In this document: positions 1-12,124 of the stretch, piece after piece
Layout of the letters: every line of letters starts with the position of its first letter
How positions within the stretch are numbered: position 1 is the stretch's first letter
Source: Posidonia oceanica
Taxonomy: Eukaryota; Streptophyta; Magnoliopsida; Alismatales; Posidoniaceae
DNA length: 64,000 nucleotides
Assembly (NCBI GenBank): GCA_037176725.1
Contig: JAZBRS010000050.1
Location: 11,116,001 to 11,180,000 of the forward strand
Direction of reading: 5' to 3'
Translations under genes and position numbers: made by a program
Notes under the pieces: model-generated
What the model saw: the letters and a program-made list of their open reading frames with translations, nothing else
The model's database searches: none
What the model was told of the DNA's origin: nothing

Positions 1-758
1 TCTTGCATCGTTTCACGTGCCGCTTCCGTTTCTCGCATTGTTTTGCGTGTTTTATGCTGTTTTCTCTTGCATGTCGCCCGTATTGCTTGGTTTTACCGCT
101 GTTTTGCTTTTCCGCCTGCATTTGCATATAGGGTAGTGTTGCTTACTGCCTGGATTTCTCACGAGCTAGGTTTCGACCGGTTTGGAACACAGACAGCGTT
201 GCTGAGCGCTTAGACTGCACGTTTACTTCCTTGCATTGCATCCCATCACTTAGAGCACTCCTTTGAGCATCCATTTAGGCATTCATTCGCACTTAGGCAT
301 TCAAACCTGCATTTCCCTGCGTATGCGAGCGTAAGCCTAGAACGACCGATTCTCGGACGTGTCGGGGGTGCCTAACACCTTCCCCGCACGTAACAGGAGT
401 CCTTGCCCAGTCTTTTGGCCCGCTGTGACCATATTGCCCTTATCCTAGGCATGAGTCATATCATTTGCATTCATTTGCATTTGTTTTCCTTTGCATTGCT
501 CTGCATTGCATCCTTTGCTTGGTTTTGCGTGTTAATTCACGCATTTCCCCCAGTTTTCCTTGTCTCCCGATAATAGACACGGTGGCGACTCTGAATTGTC
601 TTATCTTCTTCTTTTCTTATATTTTCTCCTCTGTTTCAAGTGTTTTCGAGTTGAGCTTTCCTCCTCGGACATAGCCGCTTATAGTGAGCCTGATTCCGAT
701 CGGTGCATGCGAGTTTTTGGCAGTGTGCATGGACGATCTAAACACCGGGATTACTACA
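1..758 (+). repeat. Element B 5' LTR, 3' end only
   Basis: This aligns with 4480-5229, the end of the complete B LTR, and more distantly with 23400-24127 of the D LTR. It ends in ACTACA. Visible landmarks are TTGCATATAGGG followed by a block shared by B and D near 135-200, a conserved 33-nt hairpin at 358-390, and a PBS-like TGGCGACTCTG at 583-593. The last ~70 bp (about 690-758) are specific to B. Confidence 0.85.
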
Positions 759-1558
759 ACCGTAAACTATCGCTTTCGGTTGATTGGACCGTAAACTATC
801 GCTTCCGGTTGATAGGACCGTAAACTATCGCTCTCTGGCTGATATCCGAAACTATCTTGCGCAATCATGTTTTCCGGCTGATATCCAGTAACTATCGCTT
901 CTGGTTGATAGGACCATAAACTATCGCTTCCGGTTGATAGGACCGTAAGCTATTGCTTCTGGTTGATAGGACCGTAAACTATCACCCTCCGGCCGATATG
1001 TCCGATATCTTATCGCTTCCTTCACGTGACTTTGTTCTAGGAAGACAAAGTCCCGCATCTCCCTGCTGTAGGAGAGGATGCCCCTCTCCTTTCGTGCTTC
1101 TTTTGTTGCGGTCGCCCCTTTCGGTGCGGCTCCAACCGCCTTGCTTGCTTGCTCCCCCGGGCGGGGACAGGCTGCCCCTTTTCTTTCCCTCTTTGTTGCG
1201 CAAGTTAGGACTAGTCGCCAAACTTTCACGTTGCATCGCAGTTTCTCTTTCAGCATCCTTTTGCATCAATTCTGCACTTCTTTATAACATTGCATACTAG
1301 ACTAACCGCATTACATCATCAGCATCATCAGCATCATCAGCATCACCTGCATTGCATCAGCATTAGCATGCATTGCATACATTGCATTCCATCTGCATCT
1401 GCATTTTGCATTGCGGCGACGAGCCACGACGTTCGGTGCATCCGCCGAATAGGTGACTCACGCCAATAGCAATTTTGTGCTCAGTCGGTCAGATGGGGTG
1501 TCTTGTTAACCCTGAGTAGCGGCCTCGCTTCGCTTGACCTCGCTCAGGGAGGGGCATC
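759..1558 (+). mobile_element. Element B interior remnant with hairpin words and PPT
   Basis: This is the 3' untranslated tail of a Tat/Ogre element. From about 759 to 1015 it repeats short units of the type GATAGGACCGTAAACTATC, in which a 4-6-base stem is closed around an 8-9-base loop. A C-rich segment (1080-1190) and CATCAGCAT-rich DNA (1310-1400) follow. The pre-PPT block shared with C and D covers about 1430-1545, with the PPT at 1546-1558. No PBS follows the 5' LTR, so the junction at 758/759 is a deletion breakpoint. Confidence 0.75.
1546..1558 (+). promoter_or_regulatory. Polypurine tract of element B
   Basis: AGGGAGGGGCATC lies immediately before the LTR start TGTAGACACCCC. It is the same as in D (40308-40320) and C (16588-16600, minus). 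It would prime plus-strand DNA synthesis during reverse transcription. Confidence 0.8.
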
Positions 1559-4500
1559 TGTAGACACCCCATTTTGACAGGCTGAATTAGTGGAATCCTT
1601 CTGGTGGCTTCTGAACCTTAACCCAAACCCAAAACCACATCCTTCCTTTCAAATCAAACCCAAAGACAAACCTAGAACTACACCCATTTTTTAACCCAAA
1701 ACCACTCCCAAAAACCCTAGAAAACCTAGGTAAAGCCACCCTTTTTCTAGACCCAAAATCCTTCCAAAACCCCACCTCAAATCCTAGGTCAAATACTAGA
1801 AACCCTAGGTCACACACTCACCCAATCCCACTCCAATTCCAAGCCTTTATCCTCCTCATCTCTCCAAGTTATCATTTTCTCTCTCAAAATTATTCTTTTC
1901 TCTCTCCTCTCTATCCTCCTCATTCTCCTTCTTTTCCTTTCCTTCTTTCTCCTTTTCTTGCTTTCCAGTGGGCCCACCTTGTGCATCCTTCCTTCCTTTA
2001 TTTTATCTGTATTTTTATCTCATTTTTATTTTATCCCATGATTTTCTAATCTTTATTTCTTTCCTTCCCTCTCTTTCTTTCTTTCTTTCTCCCTTTCTTT
2101 CTTTTCTTCTTCCTCTCCTTTTCCTTTTCCTTTCTTCCACTTTAAACCCCTAAAACTCTAATTAAAAAAGGAAAACAATAAGGAGAAGCAAATCAAAACC
2201 TTAAAAAGAAATAATTAAAAAACTTGGACAAACAATTAAAAGAAAAATCCAGCTAAAAAACAATTGAAAACTAAGAATGCAATCCAAAAAATATAAAACA
2301 AGCAAGAGGAAAAAGCTATTAAAAACAAACAAAAGAAAAATATAATCAAAACAAACAAAAAGCAAGAACCCTTTTAAAAATAACAGCAATCAAAAACAAA
2401 TCCTAGGAAAGAAGAAACAATTAAAAAACCTAGGATAAGTAATTAAAAATCAATTAACAAATCTAAGGAAACAATTAAAACACAAACTTAAAACAATTTA
2501 AAAGGCTTAATTAAAAAGAAAAAAAAGGAAAACTTGACAAGAAAAACTTAACTTAAAAATAAATTAAAAAACTTAACAAACATTTAAAACAAACCTTAAA
2601 AACAATATAAAGAAAAACTTAAGTAAAAACAAAAATCAAAACTAAAACCACTCTTAACCCTAATTTAAAAAATTAAAAAACAATCCTTTAAAACCTAATT
2701 AAAAATCTTAACCTAAAAACAATTACTCTAAAATATTTCCAAATCCTTTTTTTACTATTTTATTTTAATCATTTTTCTTCTTTTTCTTCCTTTCCTTTTT
2801 CTTCTTCCCCACCTCCCTTCTTTTTCTTTCTTCTTATTTCTTTTCTTTTCTTTTGGTCCGACCCGGCCCACTGCCTCCTTCTCCCCTCCTTTCTTTCGTT
2901 TCTTTTTTCAATTCTTTTTTCCCGCAGTTCCAGCCCAGCCCACCTCCTGCTTCAGCCCTCCTCTTCCTTCCCTTTTTTCTTTTCTCCCGCGAGCGCCAGC
3001 ACCAGTCTTCCCCTCGTTTTCGAATCTGAATTTCCCCCTCCATCGCCATCAGCCAGCTCACGCCCTCTGCTCTCATGCCCTCTCTCAGCCCTCCCATCCT
3101 CTTCGATGGCATTAACTCGTGCGTCGCTTCGCCGGTCAGCCCTCAGCTGCAGTCTTCCCCCACGTCTGTGGATTTGAATCCACTGCTCGTGCCCGTCGCT
3201 CCAGCTCCTCCTTGATAAAACCAAGCCCTTCCTCTTCTTTCCACACCATTGCCAGCTGAGAGAACCAGAGAGAGAGCGTGAGAATTCCACCTAGAATCCC
3301 TCTTCCTCCCTTTGAAAAAAACCCAACTTCCTTCCCCTGAGAACCAAACCTCCACAGACCTCCAACTCTTGCATACTCCTCCCCGAACCACACCTAATCA
3401 CCCAGCATCAGCCTCCATTCCTCACCTCCAGCATCAACCCAAATTCCACCCCAAACACCCATTCATCCACTCACCAGAAACCAGACCACATTCCTTCCAA
3501 ATTCCTCGCACCACAGACCCCAGGACCAACCCAAATTCTTCCCCAGAACTCGCCCAAACTCCACCTTCCCAGACCTCTCGACCCTCAGCCTAAACACCCA
3601 CCACAGTCCCGATGATCCACAACAAACACCTGCACTAGTTTTCTGTCCAAAATCCACCCAACTTGCAAACTCCCACTCCAGCCCCCCTCAGCCCAATTCG
3701 ACCCCTTCTCCACCATCACCAGGCCTCCAGCAACCCATCGGAGGCTTCCACCCAGCTCGGGGAGCAACAGAGCACTCCCCCCACCTCCAGCAGAACCAGC
3801 TGCACCCAAGAAATCATTTTCTCCCCTCCGGCCCGCAAGCTCGCGCCTGTGCATCCAGAGAGCTCTAGAGCTGCACCAGCAATTCATCCAGACCTTCGCA
3901 CTACTGATTGCGACCCTCTTCCCCTTTTTCCACGATCTGATTGCACCGCGAGCTTTTGGCAGCGTGCGAGACACATCGTGGGATGGTTTAGTGGGAAACA
4001 GTCAAAGGATAGTGGTGATCCCTCTGCTTGCTCTCCTTCCCCCTTGCAGGTCTTCACACCTGCATTGTGTGGTCCTTAAGCAGTGTTTGTTTTCATACTT
4101 ACACCGTTTGCCTCTTCTTACTTGTTTTTCTCTTCCCCTTTGCATGTTTTTACATCTGCATTGCATGGCTTTCACGATGTTTTGTTTCGCTTGTTCTTGC
4201 ATCGCCTGCCCGCTTTGTTTCTTGCATCGTTTTGCATGCCTGCTTTGTTTCTTGCACCGTTTTGCATGTCGACTTTGTTTCTTGCACTGTTTTACGTGCT
4301 GACTTTGTTTCTTACATCGTTTTGTGTGCCTGCTTTGTTTCTTGCACCATTTTACGTGTCGACTTTGTTTCTTGCACCGTTTTGCATGCCCACTTTGTTT
4401 CTTGCACCGTTTTGCGTGTCTGCTTTGTTTCTTGCACCGTTTTGCGTGCTTGCTTTGTTTCTTGCATCGTTTTGTATGCCTACTTTGTTTCTTGCACTAT

Positions 4501-5229
4501 TTTGCGTGCCGACTTTCATTTCTCACACCATTTTGCGTGTTTGACGTTGTTTTCCCTTGCATGTCGCCCGCATTGCCTGGTTTTACCGATGTTTTGTTTT
4601 ATGGCTTGCATTTGCATTTAGGGCAGTGATGCTTACTGCCTGGAGTTCTCATGAACCAGGGTTCGCCCGGTTCGGAACATAGACAGTGCTGCTGAGCACT
4701 TAGATAGTACGTTTAATTCCTTGCACGCATTCCATCACTTAGAGCACACCTATGAGCATCTAATTAGGCGTTCATGGCACTTAGGCATTCAAAGTATGCA
4801 TTTCCCTGCGTATGCGAGCGTAAGCCTAGGAAGACCGATTCTCAGGCGTGTCAGGGGTGCCTAACACCTTCCCCGCACGTAACAGGAGTCCTTGCCCTTT
4901 CTCTTGGCCCGTAATGACCATATTGCCCTTATCCTAGGCATGAGTCACATCATTTGCATCATTTGCATTGCATCGCATTGCATCTTTTGCTTGGTTTTGC
5001 GTGTTTATTCACGCATTTCCTCGATTTTCCTTGTCTTCCAACTTAATAGACATGGTGGCGACTCTGATTTGTCTTATCTTCTTCTTTTCTTTCCTTTTTT
5101 CCCTTTTTTAAGTGTTTCCGAGTCAAGTCTTCCTTCTCGGACACAGCCGCTAATAGTGAACCTGATTCTGATCGGTGCATGCGAGCTTTGGCAGTGTGCA
5201 TGGACGATCTGAACACCAGGATTACTACA
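1559..5229 (+). repeat. Element B 3' LTR, complete, 3.67 kb
   Basis: The LTR starts TGTAGACACCCC and ends GGATTACTACA. Parts in order: a C-rich start with AAACCC-type words; long CT-rich tracts (1850-2150, 2740-3000); an A-rich stretch (2160-2720); a GC-richer segment with a TATA-like GATAAAA near 3212; a block at about 3925-4025 shared with D 22916-23016; a 30-bp tandem array (about 4195-4530); the conserved hairpin (4847-4879); and a PBS-like 11-mer (5056-5066). There is no credible coding sequence. The long open frames at 4028-4621 arise from the 30-bp repeat. Confidence 0.88.
4195..4530 (+). repeat. 30-bp tandem array in the B LTR
   Basis: About eleven degenerate copies of a 30-bp unit built on TTTGTTTCTTGCACCG and TTTTGCGTGCC. 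The period is a multiple of three, which explains the long but meaningless repeat-coded frames here. The D LTR has a looser version of the same phrase at about 23180-23480. Confidence 0.85.
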
Positions 5230-5706
5230 CATGGCCCTTTGATAAGTTGCCCCTGCATTCTTCAACCCGAACGGCATCACCTGATAGCAGACGACTCCCC
5301 ATGGTGTAATGAAGGACGTCTTTTCCATATCCTCTTCCGCCATTTTGATTTGATTGTAGCCTGAAAAATGGTCCATGAATGAAAGCATCTTGTGTCCCGC
5401 AGTATTGTCAACTAGGACATCAATGTGCGGCAGAGGGAAGTCGTCCTTGGGACTTGCCTTGTTCAGGTCTCTATAGTCTATACACATGCGGACCTTGCCG
5501 TCTTTCTTTGCTACAGGGACGACGTTTGTGAGCCATTCTGGGTAGAGAACGACCTTAAGAAAACCAACATTATGTTGCTTCACTATCTCTTCTTTGATCT
5601 TGAGCAGCCATTGTGGTCGCCATCTTCGCAGCTTTTGCTTTACTGGCTTTGCATCAAGATTCAGTGGCAGAGTATGTACCACTACTTCGATGTCAAGGCC
5701 GACCAT
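5230..5706 (-). pseudogene. Element C reverse transcriptase fragment
   Basis: This N-terminal RT fragment runs from the segment beginning MVGLDIEVV, through CIDYRDLNKASPKDDFPLP and the SFMDHFSGYNQI block, to FGLKNAGATYQRAM. It stops just before the catalytic YVDD box, which D has about 17 codons further on. The missing remainder should lie to the left of element B, outside the window. Its closeness to D RT shows that C and D belong to the same family. Confidence 0.92.
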
Positions 5707-7280
5707 GTCCTCATAGCTCTAGGCAAAGACATCTGCATATTCCATAAGGAATGCAATGAATTCTGCTCTAGCCTGGGGCGTCAGTTTGGCACTGATGCAG
5801 ACTTCTTTGACATCTGCGGTTGTGCCGATATTGACCGCCTCCGTCTCTTCCTCGACGTGGAGGTTAGGTCCTTCTGGATCATCATTATAAGGCTGGAACT
5901 CAGGCGGTGGTTCATCATTCTCATCTACGCCTGTATCATCCTTATCACCATATGCTATGAGTTCTGAGAGGATCTCCTTCTCGAATGTCGGGTCTGTGAT
6001 GTTGAAGGAGTGAAGGTGTTCAGCCTCTTGGTCTTGATGACGCCTTAGGATAGTTACACTCACCCGAGTGTTTTTGTAGGCTCGATGGGTGATCTCTAGT
6101 CCTGTCGACTGGTCTAGCTGTTTTGCCTGCCCTGATACTACTGTTATTGCTTGAACTGCTGTCTCAACTGCTGTCTGTGCTGCTGTCATCCTTTCCTCCG
6201 CATTCTTGGATGTACTTGCAGGGAGTGCTGGGGACGGATGACTGTCCTCTAGGTGACTGATCTTTGTATTGTCGCCTATTGCACTGCCTGTGCGGGGCAT
6301 GTGCTGCCTGAACCATCTAGACCTGCCTCCCGGCTGCAGAGTGATTAACTCATCTGGTCTAGTGGGTGTTGCCTCTGTCTTTTCTTCCAAGACCATGATA
6401 GAGGGATGGTCTTCCTGTGGGGAGGGATCCGTAACCATGGCTTTCCCTTTCCTCAATGTCTGTTGCTCGGCGGCATCCTCTGCCAGTGCTGTGAGCTGTT
6501 CTTGGAACAGTAATTCCATGTCTCCGAGCATGTCGTCTATCAGGGCTACTGTAGTTGCTCCCTCCTCGTTGTCTGAGGGTGAGTCGACATAATAGGCACT
6601 GATGGCCTCTTCAGATTTCTACTCGGTTATTCCCCTGCCTGCGGGGCTACTTCTGGTTGTTAGATATACCACTGCCTGGGGTGTTGTTGGACTGAATTGA
6701 ACCTCTGTGTCGGTCCACACTGCTTCTACTGTGCCGAACTGCTCCTCATTTGAGTAGTAGTCCTCGAGGCAAACCCATTCCTCTGTCAGCAGTGGGGGAA
6801 CTTGGCACAGTGCTCGCTGAGCTGTGGCTTGGCTTGTGTTCGGATCAAGGACACCTGCACTGACAAAGTTAGTGAGGTTTCGAGGGATCACAAGCTTCCG
6901 GTTCCTTGTGTGTAGATGCACACCGTCACGGGGTTGCCGTTCGTATCCCAAACCTTGAAAATCTCTTCGTTCCTCCGCTGCAATTGGCTCGGCGATCTCT
7001 TGGCCGTATCACCTAAGTGGCGTTCCCTTCGCATAGCCCCACCTGCAACAGATGTTCTCGACCATCCGGGAAGGGATGCTGTGAACGGCCAAAGAGCTGA
7101 CGCGTTCAAGAGCAGGGATATAGTTAACCGACTCAAATCGGTTAACACGGTACAAAACATCAGATGGCTTAGGCTCAAACCTGACAGTCTGCTGAGACAC
7201 AGAAGAGACTAACTCGACTTGCTCCTTATCAAAATTTTCCGCCATGACAACGATAACGTCGTCGCCCAAGCGGAATTTGA

Positions 7281-7724
7281 TCAAGTGTGGAGGGTCGAAG
7301 GGATGACTTGATGCTTGTGCAGCCAAGGGCGCCCAAGTAGGAGTTTGAAAGATGGTTCCAAATCGATAATGTAGAATTCTACATCGAATACGACTGGGCC
7401 GATGGTAAGGGGAATAGTTAGGATCCCTAAAGAGTCATGATGTGTATTGTCAAAAGACGTCATTCCCTTCACGGCTAGCGTGATGTCCTCAGCTATGAAT
7501 CTGAGCTTCAATGCTGTGCGTAGGGGACAGACGTTATGGCCTGAACCATTATCAACTAGCGAGAGGGGAATGCGAAAGCTCTTGAATTGTGTCATGACAA
7601 ATAGGGGCTGGTTATGATTAATCCCCGCTGGAGGCAGCTCATCACTTGAAAAAGAGATGACCTGGGGCTCCACGATCATACCCACCATGTTTTCCATGGT
7701 TGCAGGCTCAATGGTTTGGGACAC
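7281..7724 (-). pseudogene. Element C retropepsin domain
   Basis: The aspartic protease core is recognisable by LVDNGSGHNVCPL and the later LLLGRPWLHKH block, matching the single protease of D. The active site is D-N-G-S rather than D-T-G. It would cleave the Gag-Pol polyprotein. It is followed, after a frameshift, by the spacer that leads to RT. Confidence 0.85.
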
Positions 7725-7975
7725 ATGTGCGGCCTAGAACATGCAGAGAAAAGCCTTACGGTGTTCGCAGGAACAATGGATAAGGTCCCAAATAGAGATG
7801 TCAGCCTTGACCTGTTTTAGCTGGACCGTAATGTCAGCTGAAGGCTAGTCTTTTTTTGAGGTGGAAGGGGTGGCCTTGGCAGGGATTTCTACAATGATGG
7901 GATTAGAAGGTTGGCCTGCTGTTGAGGGTTGGCTTGGTGGCACAAGTTGGCCTGCTGGTGGGGGTTGGCCTGCTG

Positions 7976-8275
7976 GTAGAGTGGGTTCTGGGGGGTTTGG
8001 CTTGGCCGCTGGTGCTGTAGGCTTGTAGGCCCTCCTCGACTGCGTGACGTCCACACACATCTCTGTGTCGTAGTCGTATGGGACGCGGTGGGTATCCCTA
8101 GTCAAGGTAACTACCAGGGGGCACGTGGTAGAGTGGGTTCTAGGGGGTTAGGCTTGGCCGCTGGTGCTGTAGGCTTGTAGACCCTCCCCGACCGCGTGAC
8201 GTCCGCACACATCTCTATGTCGTAGTCGTATGGGAAGCGGTGGGTATCCCTGGTCAAGGTAACTACCAGGGGGCA
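7976..8275 (-). repeat. Local tandem duplication in C gag-pro spacer
   Basis: Two diverged copies of about 130-150 bp lie side by side (roughly 7976-8115 and 8148-8275), sharing words such as GCTTGGCCGCTGGTGCTGTA and CGCGGTGGGTATCCC. The equivalent part of D is single-copy (around 28090-28180), so the duplication is specific to C and adds to its frame damage. Confidence 0.75.
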
Positions 8276-9035
8276 CGAGCTGCGAGCTCGAGAGGGGCTA
8301 TCGGGGTGTTTGCTGGATGATGGAGGGATAAGGGATGCTGCTGGGAAGGCTGTGATGGCTCTGGTTGGGGCCTAGCTTGCAGGCGGATTGGGGGTTGAGC
8401 CTCGGATTGCATGGTGGGCCGTGCGGTAGCGTGCTCTGGCTCGGCATCCAGTCGGATCATATGAATTCCCGATTCGGAACCGGCAAGTGCCGCATGATAG
8501 AGAGAAGAAGGAAAAGGTTTGAAAATGTCCTGGATAAGATCAGAGGGGTCCACTACGGACGTAGCGATCCTAGAGGAGAAGATGGAAAGTACTCGTGAGG
8601 TCCCCTCGCCTCCCGGGCTAGAATGCTCCGGCAAAGGCTGGTGGACAATGCTAGGATGGGAGGGCGCTGATCCTGATGCAAATGTAGATGCTGGTGGAGG
8701 TATGGATGTGGATGCCTCCTGTGTGTTGATAATGATGACCTTTCGGTCAATCAAGTCCTGCACAGCGCCCTGCAGAGTGAAACAACTATTCGTCGAGTGC
8801 CCCGCGACTCGATGGAAGTTGCAGAAGAGATTCGCTCTGTACCACCTTGGAAGGGGATCCGGCGGTGGGTGGACCACGGGGAGCATGAGGAGCGATGCGA
8901 CCTTAGGCAAGACGGTGCTCAGCGGTTCCACTAGTGGAGTGAAGCGACGCTGATGTTGGTAAGGCCGTCTCTGTCCTTGGTGTTGTCCCTGCCAGACCAG
9001 TGCGGCAGGATAGACCGGTCGGTGGGGGTGGTGAT

Positions 9036-10295
9036 CTATGGAGTGGATGGTGCTCTAGGTGCAGGTGTGTACACTAACTGATTCGGGGGAGACTGAGCTA
9101 CCACGTGAACGGGAGCAGTAGGGGAATCGAGGTATGCAACGGCAGTCCTCAGAGGATCCCTTCTCCTGGGGTTGTTGTTGTTGCTGCCATTGTTGTTGTT
9201 GGTGTTGCCGTTGCTGCTGCCATGGCCGTTGTTGGAGGAGGCGGCCTGCTTGGCGAAGACGGAGAGGGTTGGGAAGTTGCCGCTCCGAAGGGAGCTCTCC
9301 ACACGAGTGCCAACTCGAATCAGTGATGCAAAGCTAGTGATAGCCCGGATGGCAAGTAGAGCCCTAGTAGATGGCTGCGCGTCTCGAATCACAATCTCGA
9401 TAGATTCCTCGTCAGTGGGTCTATCACAAACTTGTGTAGCAAGGACGCGCCAACGGCCGACGTACTCCCCGAACAGCTCATTGTTCCTCTGCTTAAGGGC
9501 GACAAGGTCCTTGCGCTTAGGGACTAAGTCAAGGTTGAAGGAGTACTGCTCCAGGAACGCCCTGCCAAGGTCGTTCCAAGTCTTGATGGTGGTCATATCA
9601 AGTGATGTAAACCACTTGAGGGCTAGGCCAGTAAGACTTTTCTGAAACAGGCGGATCAACAACTTGTCATCAGCCTGAAGTTGAGCCATGTCTCTGCAAT
9701 ACGCCTTCATATGGGCGATGGGGCAGCCCCTACTATTGTACTTTTCAAAGTTCGGGATTTTGAACTTCGGTGGGAGTATCGCCTCTGGAAAGCAACAGAG
9801 GTCCGGGAACTGGTAGGAGTGGAGGTCCATGCCCTGCACTTGACGAAGTGCTTTCTCCAGAACGGCAAACCTGTCGTCGTTGGACTCTGGAGTTGCTACC
9901 GAAGGTGATGGGGCAGCGGGGGCAGGGACCACATACGCCGAAGGGGTCACACCAAGGTGCTCCTCCGGATCCACCATCTCATCGCCTGGTGGCACAATGT
10001 GATGGTCGGTGTATCTGTGCGTAGGTGTAGTGTGTGTAGTGGGTGGTACTACGCATGCTGGGGAAGGAACATATTGATGCACACGGTAGGGGTAGGCAGA
10101 ATGTTGTGCTGTGAGTGGTGCTGGGTGCTGGAGCAATAGCTGCTGCGCTGGGACGGTGCCGTGCAGCGGGCTAGAGGGGTATTGCGCTCCAATTAGCCCG
10201 AGGGGCTGGCCACCAAGTGGTGGAGTGATATGCTGTGCAGTGAGTGGTGTAGGGTGCTGGAGCAATAGCTGCTGCGCTGGCACGGTGCCGTGCAA
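9036..10295 (-). pseudogene. Element C Gag core region
   Basis: A 419-codon open stretch holds the Gag capsid-like core (CCFPEAILPPKFKIPNF, ALKWFTSLD, FLEQYSFNLDLVPKR, FGEYVGRWR) followed by an Asn/Gly-rich linker (SSNGNTNNNNGSNNNN). The matching part of D is at about 26430-27130. Gag would form the virus-like particle. A Pro/Gln-rich segment precedes it. The frame is lost downstream before the zinc knuckle. Confidence 0.88.
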
Positions 10296-10970
10296 CGAGC
10301 TAGAGGGGTATTGCGCTCCAACCAGCCCGAGGGGCTAGACACCAGGTGGCAGAGTGAAATGCTATGCGGTGAGTGGTGTGAATGCAGGAGGCGGAGGCTA
10401 CTCCCCCATCACCGGAGCAGTGAGTAGCTGAGGCGACGGCTAGGGCGGCGGTGTAGTGGGGTAAGCCTGGAATGCAGGAGTAGGGTGCTGAGGAATCTCA
10501 GGAGCAGGGGGAGTCAAAGAGGGGCGAATTGATAGAGCCATGCCTTGGAAGGCCTGGGCAATCTCCATCAGATGCCGATACCGCACCTCAGTAGGCCCGT
10601 CAGTGGGAATGCTGATGTGCAGTGACGGCAGGGTACCAGATCCAAAAGGCAGGGACACAGACTGTCCAGAAAGCAGGGATCCTACAATAGATGTCGCCGC
10701 AGTAGAGGATGTGTGATAAATAATATAGCCCTAGGGGTTGGTGGCAGTCGGCACAGTCTCCAGAAAGCGAGTGGTAGTCATCAAGATGGACTCGGTGACT
10801 GGATCCGGAGGGGCATGGGTCTACCGAAGCCCTGCAAAAAGTAGGGGTGTGCCAAGCACCAAAAGGAGGAATCCTGGTGCAGAGGGGGCCGAAGTGAGAG
10901 TCGGAGGGACCGAAACGGAAATACCCTCTAGGGCAACAGAAAACTGGGGTTCACTGGCGTGCTGGGCCAT

Positions 10971-12106
10971 CACTAACCATGAGCGAGTGAGAATGGAGCT
11001 GCGACGAGGGAGAAGAGGACGACACCTACGGGGAGCTATCGTCGTGAAGGCGAGTAGCTCGGAAGAGGAGGGTCGAGAACAGACGTCACAATAGGGTTGT
11101 CAGTGAAAGGAAGTACCCAAGCTCCGGCTAGGGAACTCGCTCACTGACCTGTGTGAGAAACAAGGCAAACATGTGTTAAAATTTGAAAGAAAATGCAAAT
11201 GTTTTAATTATGGCATGAATGCACTCATGCTAATGTATGCTCTCTAACATGCTCTCTCTCACCAATCTAGTATGTCCTAGTAGGTTGTCTACTTCAGTCT
11301 CCCACAAGTGTACGGGTCACCGACTCGGATAGAAAGTAAAGGCTCCCGTCTAAACCCTGGCCAAAAGCTCAGGTAATAACGGGTGGTGTGTTAGTGGTCT
11401 TGACCATGCCGAAGCATTATTGTACCCTCTACTAGCACCGACACGACCCCTGACAAGGGGAGATAGATCGACCAACTTGCTCTGTGCCAAAGCAACTGAA
11501 CAAGAGACCGGGACTGTCCTTCTTAGACTATTAGGTGGACTCAGAGATGAGAAGATGCATGCCCTATATGATGATTCATGCAAAATGATTAAAGTCTTTT
11601 ATCTTGCATGTTTTATTAACTCAAAGGGGATGAATGTGTGTTTGAGTCTCTAGTTGCTCTTAGATTTTATTTTTACTTGCCATTTTTAGTTAACCATGGG
11701 GGAAAACAATCAATCTCTAATTGTCCTTAGGCTTAATGCAAAAAGGGGAAGAAAATCACCAAAACATGGCAAGCAAGCAACACACATCATTACAAAAGGC
11801 AGGCTCATGTTATGTGCTAGTGTCGTGTCACATGATTAGTGAAAACAAAGACGAACAACACATCAAAAGGCATATACAAGCATGGCATGTCCAGCAGTGA
11901 AGTGGCATAGCATAATTGTGTAAAATGAAGCAATTACCACTCAAAAGGCAAGTATAATGCATAAACAAAACAAATAAGGGAAATGTAAGCAGTAAGGCAT
12001 ATAAATAGGCATAAGGCAAGCAATGAAGCAAGGAAACAAGCAATAGGCAAGCAAAATGCGAAATCCAAGTAAGCGAGAAAGCCAAAACGAAAGTCAGAGT
12101 CTAAAG
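10971..12106 (-). other. Element C untranslated leader
   Basis: Non-coding DNA between PBS and gag. The part at about 11290-11600 (minus) is clearly alignable with the D leader at 24830-25150 (for example GTCGTGTCGGTG and AGTAGAGGGTAC, and ATCATATAGGGCATGCAT), even though neither codes for protein. The remainder is A-rich in plus orientation. Confidence 0.75.
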
Positions 12107-12124
12107 TCCCCAGCGGAGTCGCCA
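12107..12124 (-). promoter_or_regulatory. Element C primer-binding site (tRNA-Arg type)
   Basis: TGGCGACTCCGCTGGGGA on the minus strand lies one base after the LTR end GATAGCTACA. It is identical to the D PBS. It complements the 3' end of plant tRNA-Arg (family knowledge of Ogre elements), which would prime minus-strand synthesis. Confidence 0.88.

Larger units (their letters stand above)
1..5229 (+). mobile_element. Element B: internally deleted Tat/Ogre-type LTR retrotransposon
   Basis: Two direct LTR copies (1-758, truncated by the window edge, and 1559-5229) flank only 800 bp of interior. The interior retains the 3' tail (hairpin words and polypurine tract) but has no PBS, gag or pol, so it lost most of its coding region after or during insertion. 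The right end falls exactly inside the RT gene of element C: reverse-strand RT codons resume at 5230. B therefore inserted into C. The target duplication would be CATGG (5230-5234) if it is 5 bp, but the left copy lies outside the window. The two LTR ends differ at very roughly one base in seven by eye, so the insertion is old compared with D. Confidence 0.85.
5230..10970 (-). pseudogene. Element C gag-pro-pol pseudogene (RT truncated)
   Basis: This is a decayed homologue of the D polyprotein, from an ATG at 10970 (context GTGATGGCC, matching the D start) to the breakpoint at 5230. Pieces in order: Pro-rich N-terminus (to about 10440), gag core (about 10295-9036), zinc-knuckle region (8931-8263), protease (7724-7281), spacer (7326-5719) and RT (5706-5230). 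The reading frame shifts at least three times, near 9000, 8200 and 7300, and several stops occur. At the codon where D has its first TAG, C still has CAA, so its spacer-RT junction is open there. It is certainly non-functional. Confidence 0.88.

Noticed and set aside
4028..4621. 197-codon plus-strand frame with repeated CFVSCTVLRA-like peptide
   Set aside because: Produced by the 30-bp tandem array in a non-coding LTR; overlapping frames are equally open.
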